Below, one piece after another: positions 33,461-41,586 of a stretch of DNA of 64,000 nt (the stretch's first letter is position 1; every line of letters starts with the position of its first letter). Origin of the DNA: Chryseomicrobium palamuruense (GTDB lineage Bacteria > Bacillota > Bacilli > Bacillales_A > Planococcaceae); assembly GCF_042649045.1 (NCBI RefSeq), contig NZ_JBHSEF010000023.1, positions 124,001-188,000 of the forward strand, in the 5' to 3' direction. A program made the position numbers and the translations under genes. The notes under the pieces are model-generated. The model ran no database searches. It was given only the letters and a program-made list of their open reading frames with translations, and was not told the DNA's origin.

Positions 33461-33470
33461 GCGTCTTTTT
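33442..33470. terminator. Bidirectional terminator, yerO / bmrA-like gene
   Basis: AAAAAGACGCC (33444-33454) pairs with GGCGTCTTTTT (33460-33470) over a 5-nt loop. It covers the end of yerO and the last bases before the end of the convergent ABC gene. Confidence 0.9.
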
Positions 33471-35169
33471 AAGTGAGTAATTGCGCATTGCGAACAAGCT
33501 CTTGGTAATAAGGGTTGGTTTCCACGAGTTCCCTGTGAGTTCCCGCCCCTCGCACACCTCGCTCTCGAATCACAATCAGCTGATTCGCATGCTGCACAGT
33601 GGATAATCTGTGCGCAATGATCAAAGTGGTCCGGTCTTTCATAATGTGTTGCAAAGCTTCTTGAACGAGCCTCTCTGATTCTGTATCTAGGCTTGACGTC
33701 GCTTCATCAAGAAGGAGGATACGAGGGTTACGGATAACAGCCCGGGCAATGGCAATGCGTTGCCGTTGTCCACCAGATAATTTAATCCCACCTTCCCCAA
33801 CCGGTGTATCCAGTCCTTGTTCTAGTCTAGAGACAAAATTCCATGCATTGGCTTGTTTCAAGGCTTGTTCAATTGATTCGTTTGTTACGTCCTCAAGGGC
33901 CACCCCATAAAGGATATTGTCTCGAATCGTCCCATTCATCAGAGGACTTTCTTGAGACACATACCCGAACAAACTCCGCCATTCCGTCAATTGAATCTGA
34001 CGGATATCCATTTCTCCATAGAGAATCTCTCCTGACTGCTGCTCGTAGAAACGTTGTAAGAGAGAAAACAACGTCGTCTTTCCACCGCCACTTTCCCCAA
34101 CGAAAGCGGTCACTTTCCCTTTAGGAATCGTAAAATTCATATTTTCTAAGATGACTTTATCTCCATATGCAAAAGTGAGGTCTCGAATGTGAATATCTTG
34201 TTCAAGGGTCGACAGTGCTTTCCCCTCGTTCTTTTCTTGAGCACGTTCCAAAATGTCTTTAATACGTTCCGTGGCCCCTATTGTCTTTTGATAAGCGGTA
34301 AAGAAACTGGCCATTTGCGTAAACGGAACAATAATTTGAATCAGATAGAAAATAATCGCAACGAGTGCACCAGCTGTTAACGCACCAGAGGCCACTTGTG
34401 CGCCTCCATATCCAAAGACCACAATCAGAACAAGCGTCATGACGAGAGTCATCACAGGAGATAAAACAGCTACCAGCTTGGCTTCTTTTAAATAGAATGA
34501 GTAGATTCTGTCGACCTGTTGCTCTCCGTGCACTTGTTCCTTTGGTTCGGATTGGCTGTATTTTACGAGACGAATATTTTGGAGGACACGACCAAGTTGT
34601 GCACTGAATGTCGCCACTTCATCTTGGGTGGATTTGGCTACCTTCGTCATCATCCTTCCAATCGGGAACATAATGGCAAGTGTGAGTGGAACAGAAACTA
34701 GTAGAATTAAAGTCATGCGCCAATCGATCCAAATTAAAATAGCCACTGCACCAATCACCGTCAAAATACTTGTAAAGAAGGTGATCAGGTGTTCTGTAAT
34801 CAATGATTTAATGACACCTGTATCTTGTAAGATACGACTCATCAGTTCACCAGATTCTTCTTCATCAAAAAAAGATACGGGCAGACCCAGAACATGATGC
34901 CACACCTTATTACGGATAAACGCGACCACATATTCTCCGATTTTCCGCATCAAGTAAAAGGCAATTCCTGATAGGACAGCTTGTACAATTAGCAGCGCCA
35001 CTATGCCCCCGATGACAAGCGGACTGATGCCTCCTTCTGTAAAACTATCAATAAAGTTCATCGTTAAGAGCGGGATAACCAGACCGAATCCTGTCTCGAT
35101 CAAGCTAAATAGAAAAGCAATAGCAATCATCCATTTAGGCCACTTCATACCAGCTACCAAAGATTTCAT
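33469..35169 (-). CDS. bmrA: ABC multidrug exporter, half-transporter (BmrA/LmrA-like)
   Basis: A 566-residue exporter with six membrane segments (about 10-290) and a C-terminal ATPase. Walker A GESGGGKTT, Q-loop YVSQESPL, signature LSGGQRQRIAIARA, Walker B ILLLDEATSSLD and H-loop IAHRLS are intact. The size and MKWPKWMIAIAFLFSLIETGFGLVIPL start resemble B. subtilis BmrA (YvcC), a homodimeric drug exporter. Start chosen at ATG 35169, 8 nt after GTGGGGG; a GTG at 35187 lies in that site. A long inverted repeat sits just upstream. Confidence 0.85.
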   Translation of the reverse strand: MKSLVAGMKWPKWMIAIAFLFSLIETGFGLVIPLLTMNFIDSFTEGGISPLVIGGIVALLIVQAVLSGIAFYLMRKIGEYVVAFIRNKVWHHVLGLPVSFFDEEESGELMSRILQDTGVIKSLITEHLITFFTSILTVIGAVAILIWIDWRMTLILLVSVPLTLAIMFPIGRMMTKVAKSTQDEVATFSAQLGRVLQNIRLVKYSQSEPKEQVHGEQQVDRIYSFYLKEAKLVAVLSPVMTLVMTLVLIVVFGYGGAQVASGALTAGALVAIIFYLIQIIVPFTQMASFFTAYQKTIGATERIKDILERAQEKNEGKALSTLEQDIHIRDLTFAYGDKVILENMNFTIPKGKVTAFVGESGGGKTTLFSLLQRFYEQQSGEILYGEMDIRQIQLTEWRSLFGYVSQESPLMNGTIRDNILYGVALEDVTNESIEQALKQANAWNFVSRLEQGLDTPVGEGGIKLSGGQRQRIAIARAVIRNPRILLLDEATSSLDTESERLVQEALQHIMKDRTTLIIAHRLSTVQHANQLIVIRERGVRGAGTHRELVETNPYYQELVRNAQLLT

Positions 35170-35186
35170 AGTTTTATCCCCCACCA

Positions 35187-35234
35187 ACTGACCCCTTATT
35201 TTTATTTAAAACTGATACTTTTTAAGGGTTCAGT
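35187..35234. repeat. Inverted repeat upstream of bmrA
   Basis: ACTGACCCCTTA (35187-35198) and TAAGGGTTCAGT (35223-35234) pair with one mismatch around a 24-nt loop. It lies between the bmrA start region and the divergent ECF gene, so it could be an operator or a leader hairpin. Confidence 0.5.
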
Positions 35235-35286
35235 CATTTGATAAAGTAGATGTACATTTTACATTAATGAAAGAAGGTTTGGTTGT

Positions 35287-35832
35287 ATGCAAAATCCACA
35301 AACATTGACACCCTCCTCATCACGTCCAAAGACATTTGATCTTATTCTAACATCGATGTTGATTGCGCTTGTCTTTGTCGCTACACTTTTACTAAATATT
35401 CGTCTGCCTATTGCCGCGAATGGTGGCTTGGTGCATTTAGGAACAGCGATGTTATTCATTGCTTCCATGTTATTCGGTCCGAAAAAAGGCGCACTTGCCG
35501 GCTCATTCGGAATGGCCATCTTTGACTTAGTGTCCGGCTGGACGCTATGGGCACCTTTCACATTCATCGCACGTGGGATTCAAGGCTATGTGGTCGGAAA
35601 GATTGCTTGGGCTGGTGGAAAGAACGGTAGCAGTGTCGGACTAAACATCTTAGCTGCAATTGTTTCCATCCCATTCATGCTCGCTGTGTATTATGTATGC
35701 GAAGGAATTCTTTATGGTAACTGGTACGCACCGATGGCCTCTATCCCAGGAAACTTAGTTCAAAATGGTGTAGGAATTCTTGTAGCAATTCCAGTTGTGT
35801 TAGTCTTGAAACGCATTCCTTATTTTAAGTAA
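35287..35832 (+). CDS. ECF transporter S component
   Basis: A 181-residue membrane protein with six hydrophobic segments of the energy-coupling-factor substrate-binding family. LPIAANGGLVHLGTAMLFIASMLFGPKKGALAGSFGMAIFDLVSGWTLWAPFTFIARGIQGYVVGK is the conserved ligand-pocket region of the DUF1393/thiamine-precursor-like group. The vitamin cannot be named; no riboswitch precedes it. It would depend on the shared EcfAA'T module encoded elsewhere. ATG follows AGAAGG. It ends in a strong terminator. Confidence 0.8.
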   Translation: MQNPQTLTPSSSRPKTFDLILTSMLIALVFVATLLLNIRLPIAANGGLVHLGTAMLFIASMLFGPKKGALAGSFGMAIFDLVSGWTLWAPFTFIARGIQGYVVGKIAWAGGKNGSSVGLNILAAIVSIPFMLAVYYVCEGILYGNWYAPMASIPGNLVQNGVGILVAIPVVLVLKRIPYFK

Positions 35833-35836
35833 AGTG

Positions 35837-35866
35837 AAAGCACGGCCATCCTAGGCCGTGCTTTTG
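35837..35866. terminator. Bidirectional terminator, ECF gene / antiporter gene
   Basis: AAAGCACGGCC and GGCCGTGCTTTT form a GC-rich stem over a 6-nt loop, between the two convergent genes. Confidence 0.9.
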
Positions 35867-35867
35867 T

Positions 35868-36875
35868 TTAGGAAATAAATAAGAGATAGGTTGTCACAAA
35901 GTAAACGATGATTGTGAGAACAGATGGAATCAAATACGTACCTAACTTGGTGGTCGGTTTACGACGGATTCCATAAATCACGAGTAAAGATAAGAATGTG
36001 ATACTGACTCCTGTAACGATGTGGCTTTCTGCAGCCGCGTTCAAAATAGACCCTTCTCTGTAAACAAAGTCTGACATAACCAAGATGAGCATGTTAAAGA
36101 TGTTACTTCCCAATATAGACCCGAAAGCTAAGTTTACATTTCGTAATCGAAGTGCCACGTAGACAGACACCGCTTCCGGAAGCGAAGTAGTCGCAGCAAT
36201 TAAGAAACTCCCAATGAAGCTAGAACCGAGTCCAGTTAAAACAGCAATCTGGTCCCCTAAAATGGATAACGCTGTACCTGCACCCATAATGACTACGGCA
36301 GCAATCGAAAAACCGATAATAGCTCTTTTTAAAGAAATATCTGAATGTGGATTGCCTGGCTTTTTCTTTGATGTTTTTTCAGTCGGTACTTCTTGGACAG
36401 GTTGCATCGAAGAGGATGACTTCTTATTCATATAAACCAGACCTATGATGTAAATGATTAAAATAGCAATCATATCAATCCCTACACCTAAGATGGCTGG
36501 CGTTTCACTATAAAGCAATCCCGAAAGTGCTAATGAGGTGAGGATAATTGCGAGAATGGCAGAATACAAATGGGTTCGATCGATCTGTTCATAAAGCCGT
36601 TTACTTCTAAAATACAAATCAAACATAGCTAGAACAAACAGATTGAAAAGATTAGACCCGAGAACATTTCCTACCGCAATATCCGGGTTGCCAATCACAA
36701 CTGCGGATATACTGGTTGTGACTTCTGGTAATGATGTGGCTCCGGCCAATAAGATGGTACCTACCAACATTCCACCCATCGATGTTTTTGTACTTAACAC
36801 ATCTGCAAATGTCGATAACTTCATGGCTGCATAAAGCGTTACCGCTGCCACTAAAATAAATAATACATAGACCAT
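35868..36875 (-). CDS. CaxA/YrbG-type cation (Ca2+:H+ or Mn2+) antiporter
   Basis: A 335-residue membrane antiporter of the CaCA (YrbG) superfamily. Two homologous halves carry the alpha repeats: GATSLPEVTTSISAVVIGNPDIAVGNVLGSNLFNL and TTSLPEAVSVYVALRLRNVNLAFGSILGSNIFN, each with the ion-binding Glu. A central His/Pro/Lys-rich loop separates them. The gene sits behind a yybP-ykoY aptamer, which is Mn2+-responsive, so manganese export is a good guess, though calcium cannot be excluded. ATG at 36875 follows AAAGGAGAG; the upstream frame start at 36908 is within the riboswitch expression platform. Confidence 0.85.
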   Translation of the reverse strand: MVYVLFILVAAVTLYAAMKLSTFADVLSTKTSMGGMLVGTILLAGATSLPEVTTSISAVVIGNPDIAVGNVLGSNLFNLFVLAMFDLYFRSKRLYEQIDRTHLYSAILAIILTSLALSGLLYSETPAILGVGIDMIAILIIYIIGLVYMNKKSSSSMQPVQEVPTEKTSKKKPGNPHSDISLKRAIIGFSIAAVVIMGAGTALSILGDQIAVLTGLGSSFIGSFLIAATTSLPEAVSVYVALRLRNVNLAFGSILGSNIFNMLILVMSDFVYREGSILNAAAESHIVTGVSITFLSLLVIYGIRRKPTTKLGTYLIPSVLTIIVYFVTTYLLFIS

Positions 36876-36906
36876 AGATTTCTCTCCTTTATAGTAAATT
36901 GGGGAC

Positions 36907-36966
36907 AAAAAAAGACCCTTTTATGAAAACATCTGACCTTCAGTCTGTTTTCATAAAAAGGTCTTG
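36907..36966 (-). terminator. Expression-platform terminator of the yybP-ykoY riboswitch
   Basis: Very long hairpin: AAGACCTTTTTATGAAAACA pairs with TGTTTTCATAAAAGGGTCTT (one mismatch) followed by T7. Its 5' arm overlaps the 3' P1 strand of the aptamer (AAGACCTTT), so ligand-bound aptamer and terminator are mutually exclusive. This is an ON switch. Confidence 0.85.
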
Positions 36967-37046
36967 TGCGCTCTATTTGAGCGGGACGGTCCGGGTACAC
37001 TGTACCGGAATGACGAACACGTCGCTTATCACTACTCCCCTAATTA
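36952..37046 (-). promoter_or_regulatory. yybP-ykoY (manganese) riboswitch aptamer
   Basis: On the minus strand the RNA begins with the diagnostic GGGGAGTAGTG, followed by paired segments (a CCGGTACAGTGTACCGG-like hairpin, GAGCG elements) and closes with GCACAAGACCTTT. These are the hallmark ends of the yybP-ykoY class, which senses Mn2+ and commonly precedes MntP, TerC, P-type ATPase and CaxA-type genes. Confidence 0.8.
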
Positions 37047-37053
37047 CAACTTT

Positions 37054-37082
37054 AGTATATCGTATCCTCTAGACATTGTCTA
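37054..37082 (-). promoter_or_regulatory. Promoter of the riboswitch/antiporter transcript
   Basis: On the minus strand TAGACA (37082-37077) and TATACT (37059-37054) are 17 bp apart, about 10 bp upstream of the aptamer. The -35 box is part of a 13-bp palindrome, TAGACATTGTCTA (37070-37082), which could bind a repressor. Confidence 0.65.
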
Positions 37083-37148
37083 TGATAACCTTTTGAAACT
37101 TTTCCTCTTCCTCATCCGTCTAATGAGTATGCAGAAAGGTGGGGTCGT

Positions 37149-37544
37149 TTGAGAAAAATAGTGTTAGTCGCTGCGATGCTCAGCCTCTCTATCAGTTTAT
37201 TTGCTATATATGAGCGTATGGTACAGCCTCCTCTCCCCATCAAGAATATTAGTCCCCAAGAAGTCGCAGAGAGAATCACAGGGTCGCCTTCACCAATTGT
37301 CTATTTAACAGAAGAAGAGTCTTATTTATGGTACGCGGTGAAAGAAAAGCGTACAGACCATGCCGATCAGCGAATAGAAGAGTTTATGGAATCTCACGGA
37401 TGGATGTTCACAGAAAAGATGGGAAGTGGCTTAATCTTTTCCCGTGATTCCCAAGAAGTGATTTTGACGACTCAAAAATGGACAAAGAACTATACATTAG
37501 TCAAAGTACCAAAAGAAAGCTCAGCTGAAGAAGAAACCAGCTGA
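37149..37544 (+). CDS. Secreted or membrane-anchored hypothetical protein
   Basis: Unrecognised 131-residue protein. An N-terminal hydrophobic segment (about 4-20) with Arg-Lys before it is a signal peptide or anchor. The rest is soluble and mixed (ESYLWYAVKEKRTDHADQRIEEFMESHGWMF, GSGLIFSRDSQEVILTTQKWTKNY). Start is TTG at 37149, preceded by AAAGGTGGG. The 3' end overlaps the convergent VOC gene by 24 nt. Function unknown. Confidence 0.6.
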   Translation: MRKIVLVAAMLSLSISLFAIYERMVQPPLPIKNISPQEVAERITGSPSPIVYLTEEESYLWYAVKEKRTDHADQRIEEFMESHGWMFTEKMGSGLIFSRDSQEVILTTQKWTKNYTLVKVPKESSAEEETS

Positions 37545-37550
37545 GCTTTT
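37511..37550. terminator. Terminator-like hairpin inside overlapping gene ends
   Basis: AAAGCTCAGCTG and CAGCTGAGCTTTT pair around a 10-nt loop. The stem lies within the last codons of two convergent genes that overlap here by 24 nt, so the coding 3' ends double as a bidirectional terminator. Confidence 0.75.
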
Positions 37551-37922
37551 GACTTCCATGACCGCGAAATAGTTGTCTTCCGGATCGGCAAAGTTAAAGA
37601 ACAGATTGCCCTCCATGTTCACCTTTTCACCAAGTGTGACGCCTTTTTGTTCTAGCTGGTCATACAGTTCATCTAGATTTTCTGTGAAAAATAAAAGTGA
37701 CGGGGTTCCAAAGTTTAATTCCGGACTGTTCTTTTCCACAAATTCACGGTCATGCAGGATAAGGGTCGTCTCTGCGTCTTCCGTTGGAGCGACTTGTACC
37801 CAGCGCATGGCGCCTTCTGTATAATCCTGTAAAATGACAAACCCCATATCCTCTTCCCAGAAACGCTTCACTTCATCTTGATTTCGTACATAGACCATGA
37901 CTTCTCCTAGTTTAGTAATCAT
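37521..37922 (-). CDS. VOC (glyoxalase/bleomycin-resistance) family protein
   Basis: A 133-residue single-domain vicinal-oxygen-chelate protein. Visible family features are MVYVRNQDEVKRFWEEDMGFVILQD at the start, LDELYDQLEQKGVTLGE in the middle, and FADPEDNYFAVME near the end. Many such proteins act on unknown small molecules, and function is not predictable. Convergent overlap of 24 nt with the preceding hypothetical gene. ATG follows a GGAGGCG site. Confidence 0.75.
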   Translation of the reverse strand: MITKLGEVMVYVRNQDEVKRFWEEDMGFVILQDYTEGAMRWVQVAPTEDAETTLILHDREFVEKNSPELNFGTPSLLFFTENLDELYDQLEQKGVTLGEKVNMEGNLFFNFADPEDNYFAVMEVKSSAGFFFS

Positions 37923-38043
37923 CCGAACGCCTCCTTTTCTATACTCATTCGCTGTTTCTCCTCCATTTTCCTCTACTCAAGAAAAAATCGTTAAGAACTG
38001 CTACACTTTAATCAGAACATACTTATAGAAAAGAGGCATACAT

Positions 38044-39063
38044 ATGATTGATTTACGAAGTGATACGGTAACCAAACCTGATGAACGCATGCGAAAAGCG
38101 ATGTATGAAGCGGAAGTCGGCGACGATGTATACGGGGAAGACCCAACGGTAAATCGATTGGAACAACGGGCAGCAGAAATTTTAGGAAAAGACGCAGCTC
38201 TTTTTGTGACGAGTGGCACACAAGGAAACCAGATTGCTGGACTTGTGCATTGCCGTCCCGGTCAAGAAGTCCTCTTAGAGTCTCAAGCGCATATCTTCCT
38301 TTATGAAGGGGCTGCCATGTCTGCTCTCGCCGGTGTGCAGCTAAAAACCATCGAAGGGATTCAAGGAGCCATGGACCCTGTCGAAGTGGAACAAGCCATT
38401 CGGGGAAAAGATATTCATGAACCGGAAACGGGGCTCATCTGTTTAGAGAATACTCATAACAAAGCAGGCGGAGCTGTTCTGTCGGTGGAACATATGAAAG
38501 CCATCTATGAAATAGCGCAACGTCATCAAATCCCTGTGCACTTAGACGGTGCACGTCTCTTCAATGCACAAGCAGCTACAGGCATTCCGGTAGCCGAATT
38601 TGCGAAGTATACAGATACGGTACAGGTCTGCTTATCCAAAGGCCTGGGGGCACCGGTCGGATCTATCATTGCAGGTTCACATGACTTTATTGCAAAAGCG
38701 CGCAAATGGCGCAAACGTCTAGGAGGCGGACTTCGCCAAGTAGGCGTTCTGGCAGCTCCTGCTTTGATTGCATTAGAAGAAAATCCCTCTCGTTTAGTTC
38801 AGGACCATGATATGGCAAAGGAACTGGCGGATGGCATTCAACAGATGACAGCCTTTGAGGTGCTTAATGAAGTGGAAACGAATATTATTCTCGTGAAGTT
38901 AACTAATGAACATCAGATGACAGAGAATCTTTTAAGTTATTTAAAGGGAAAGGGGATTCTCGCTGGTGGCTTCGGGCCGGGAATTATTCGCTTTGTGACG
39001 AACAATGGAATTTCTCATGAGCATATCAAAGAAACTTTAACTAAATTAAAAAAATTTCAATGA
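38044..39063 (+). CDS. ltaE: Low-specificity L-threonine aldolase
   Basis: PLP-dependent fold type I enzyme of 339 residues that cleaves L-threonine/allo-threonine to glycine and acetaldehyde. Characteristic parts are the N-terminal IDLRSDTVTKPDERMRKAMYEAEVGDDVYGEDPTV, the VHLDGARLFNA segment, and the PLP lysine in CLSKGLGAPVGS (about 199). ATG follows AAAAGAGGC with proper spacing. Upstream about 120 bp separate it from the VOC gene; the alcohol dehydrogenase follows after 82 bp. Confidence 0.9.
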   Translation: MIDLRSDTVTKPDERMRKAMYEAEVGDDVYGEDPTVNRLEQRAAEILGKDAALFVTSGTQGNQIAGLVHCRPGQEVLLESQAHIFLYEGAAMSALAGVQLKTIEGIQGAMDPVEVEQAIRGKDIHEPETGLICLENTHNKAGGAVLSVEHMKAIYEIAQRHQIPVHLDGARLFNAQAATGIPVAEFAKYTDTVQVCLSKGLGAPVGSIIAGSHDFIAKARKWRKRLGGGLRQVGVLAAPALIALEENPSRLVQDHDMAKELADGIQQMTAFEVLNEVETNIILVKLTNEHQMTENLLSYLKGKGILAGGFGPGIIRFVTNNGISHEHIKETLTKLKKFQ

Positions 39064-39145
39064 TTTCCCACTAAAGTCGCAGACTATAATTCTTTCATTC
39101 GGGAATAATACATTAATTTCACCCGAAAGGAAGGATGATTATACA

Positions 39146-40285
39146 ATGAAAGCTGTCACGTTCCAAGGCTCTAAAGATGTTCAGGTCAAAGAAGTCACGG
39201 ATGCAAAGATTGAGAAATCGGATGATATTGTTGTAAAAATTACGACGACCGCTATTTGTGGTTCCGACCTTCATATTTATCGCGGTGCTGTCCCTGCACG
39301 TAAAGGTTATGTCATTGGTCATGAACCGATGGGAATAGTAGAAGAAGTCGGTCCGGATGTTACAGCAGTAAAAATAGGAGACCGCGTTGTTATTCCGTTT
39401 AACGTGGCGTGCGGCGACTGTTTCTATTGTCAACACGACATGGAAAGTCAGTGTGACAATGCGAATGATAACCCCGCCGTTGATTCTGGAGGTTATTTTG
39501 GTTTTACAGAGCGGTACGGAGACTGGGCAGGTGGCCAAGCGGAATATTTACGTGTACCTTTCGGTAATTACCTTCCATTCAAAATTCCGGAGTCTAGTGA
39601 ACTCGAAGATGAAGCGCTTCTATTTTTATCAGATGTCTTGCCAACCGCTTGGTGGAGTGTAACAAATTCAGGGATGAAGAAAGGCGACACCGTAACTGTT
39701 TTAGGCTGTGGTCCGGTTGGGTTAATGGCACAAAAGTTTGCATGGATGCTGGGAGCAAAACGGGTAATAGCTGTTGACCATGTTCCCTATCGGCTCCAAA
39801 AAGCTATTCAAATGAACAAAGTGGAAGCCTATAATTTTGAAGATTTTGATCATATGGGAAAACACATTCGTGAAATCACAAACGGAGGAGCAGACATTGT
39901 TATTGATTGTGTAGGGATGGACGGAAAGATGTCCCTTGCAGATAAAGCCCAGCAGAAACTTAAGCTCCAAGGTGGAACATTAAGTGCCATCGATATTGGG
40001 CTAGATGCAGTGCGCAAGTTCGGTACCATCCAATTAACTGGGGTATACGGCTCAACTTATAACAATTTCCCGCTCGGCAATATTTTTGAACGTAATGTTC
40101 AATTGAAAATGGGGCAAGCACCTGTCGTGCATTTGATGCCAATCCTCTATAAGAAAATTGAGCAAGGTGAATTTGATCCAACGGAAATCATTACGCACCG
40201 TATGAGCTTGGATCAGGCCGCAGATGCCTATGAACTCTTCCATGATCATCAAGATGAGAGTATTAAATTTGTGTTAAAACCATAA
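39146..40285 (+). CDS. Zinc-dependent medium-chain alcohol dehydrogenase
   Basis: A 379-residue medium-chain dehydrogenase/reductase. Catalytic zinc ligands are in TAICGSDLHIYRG (Cys) and GHEPMGIVEEVG (His-Glu). The structural zinc lobe reads CGDCFYCQHDMESQC. The NAD motif is VLGCGPVGLMAQ. The long insertion and overall sequence resemble glutathione-independent formaldehyde dehydrogenase-type or threonine/sorbitol dehydrogenase-type proteins; the substrate is uncertain. ATG follows GGAAGGATG. It ends in a strong bidirectional terminator. Confidence 0.85.
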   Translation: MKAVTFQGSKDVQVKEVTDAKIEKSDDIVVKITTTAICGSDLHIYRGAVPARKGYVIGHEPMGIVEEVGPDVTAVKIGDRVVIPFNVACGDCFYCQHDMESQCDNANDNPAVDSGGYFGFTERYGDWAGGQAEYLRVPFGNYLPFKIPESSELEDEALLFLSDVLPTAWWSVTNSGMKKGDTVTVLGCGPVGLMAQKFAWMLGAKRVIAVDHVPYRLQKAIQMNKVEAYNFEDFDHMGKHIREITNGGADIVIDCVGMDGKMSLADKAQQKLKLQGGTLSAIDIGLDAVRKFGTIQLTGVYGSTYNNFPLGNIFERNVQLKMGQAPVVHLMPILYKKIEQGEFDPTEIITHRMSLDQAADAYELFHDHQDESIKFVLKP

Positions 40286-40286
40286 G

Positions 40287-40323
40287 AAAAGGCTGAGTCT
40301 GCAAAAGTGCAGCTCAGCCTTTC
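40287..40323. terminator. Bidirectional terminator, alcohol dehydrogenase / nitroreductase
   Basis: GGCTGAG-T-CTGCA pairs with TGCAG-CTCAGCC around AAAG, with A and T tracts. It lies between two convergent transcripts. Confidence 0.9.
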
Positions 40324-40327
40324 GTCA

Positions 40328-40963
40328 TTAAACCCATTTCGCTAAATCTTCGATTGGCAAACGTACAGATGAGTGACCTTCTTCTGCTGCTTTCCCAACG
40401 GAAATCAACATGACTGGTTCAAAGCGGTTTTTATCTAAACCGAATGTCTCTGCAATATCTTTCTTGTTATAGCCACCCATTGGATTGCTTGCATACCCAC
40501 GTGCTTGCGCAGACAACATAATTTGCATCGAAACAAGCCCTGCATCAATAAAATGCGATGCACGAAGTTGTTCCTGAGGAACATCCTTCATCATATTCGT
40601 AATGGCTGGCACTTGCTTCTCTTTTACATCTTGCGGCATAAACCCTTTTTCCACCGCTAAACTATAAATTTCATCAATCGTCTCAATGCTATTCATATCA
40701 ACGAACACAGCAATAACTGCTGAAGATGTTTCTACTTGTTTAGAGTTGAACTTTGCAAGTTCTTTTAACTTCTCTTTCGCTTCATCGCTCTCAATAACAA
40801 GGAAACGCCACGGTTGCATGTTCATTGAAGATGGCGCTAGTGTTGCTTCTTCAAGAATTTCTTGCATCTCTTGTTGCGTGATTTTCACACTCGTATTATA
40901 TGTTCGAATGGAACGTCGCTCTTTCACGACTTCCTGGTAGCTTTTCTTAGTTGATGTTGTCAT
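40328..40963 (-). CDS. mhqN: MhqN-like nitroreductase family FMN oxidoreductase
   Basis: A 211-residue flavoprotein of the nitroreductase family. The FMN-phosphate motif RRSIRTYNTSVKI, the PSSMNMQPWRFLVIES segment and the C-terminal GKAAEEGHSS pattern are typical. In B. subtilis MhqN belongs to the MhqR regulon for quinone and azo compound detoxification. Gene order here, mhqR-mhqD-mhqN, on one strand with 13- and 1-nt gaps, fits the same role. ATG follows GAGGGATAGAG. Confidence 0.8.
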   Translation of the reverse strand: MTTSTKKSYQEVVKERRSIRTYNTSVKITQQEMQEILEEATLAPSSMNMQPWRFLVIESDEAKEKLKELAKFNSKQVETSSAVIAVFVDMNSIETIDEIYSLAVEKGFMPQDVKEKQVPAITNMMKDVPQEQLRASHFIDAGLVSMQIMLSAQARGYASNPMGGYNKKDIAETFGLDKNRFEPVMLISVGKAAEEGHSSVRLPIEDLAKWV

Positions 40964-40976
40964 CTCTATCCCTCAT

Positions 40977-41585
40977 TTAGTTAAAATTTTTATCGTACCA
41001 CTGTTTGGATGCATCGACCTCACTGTCCGTCAATTGATGACCATACGGCTCGACGTGCATGGCAACTTCTGCTCCGTGATCTTCTAACATCTTCTTAAGT
41101 CCTTTTGACTCTTCATAAGGCACCATTTGATCATTCTTACCTGCTCCAATGAAGACAGGCAACTTACTGATATCTGGAATTTGTGCATCCGGGTTTGGAA
41201 TCATCGGATGATATAGAATGGCCCCAGCGAGGCTATTCGCTTCCGTCATTACTAGGTTCGCTGCAATATTTGCACCATTTGAATACCCTACAGCTACGAC
41301 ATTACTTCGGTCAAAACCGTATTCCGTAGCGGCTTTATTCAAATAGTCATGTAACTCTTTTGTGCGGAGGGCAAGGTCTTCTTGATCTAATACACCCATG
41401 GCGAGTCGCTTAAAGAAACGAGGCATGCCATTTTCAAGTACATTTCCACGAACACTGAGCACGTTCGCACGATCATCAATCATCGAAGCAATCGATAATA
41501 AATCATGCTCATTTCCACCAGTACCGTGCAACAGTAATAGGGTAGGTGCGTCTTTCTTCGTTCCTGCTTTATAAATATGCTTCAT
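40977..41585 (-). CDS. mhqD: MhqD-like alpha/beta hydrolase (carboxylesterase family)
   Basis: A 202-residue serine hydrolase. The oxyanion region HGTGGNEHDLLSIA, nucleophile elbow VGYSNGAN (Ser), and Asp/His in GAGKNDQMVPYE and PYGHQLTDSE complete the triad. It is the dienelactone hydrolase/phospholipase-carboxylesterase type like B. subtilis MhqD, proposed to act on conjugates formed during quinone stress. It begins 1 nt after the mhqR stop, so translation is coupled. Confidence 0.8.
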   Translation of the reverse strand: MKHIYKAGTKKDAPTLLLLHGTGGNEHDLLSIASMIDDRANVLSVRGNVLENGMPRFFKRLAMGVLDQEDLALRTKELHDYLNKAATEYGFDRSNVVAVGYSNGANIAANLVMTEANSLAGAILYHPMIPNPDAQIPDISKLPVFIGAGKNDQMVPYEESKGLKKMLEDHGAEVAMHVEPYGHQLTDSEVDASKQWYDKNFN

Positions 41586-41586
41586 A

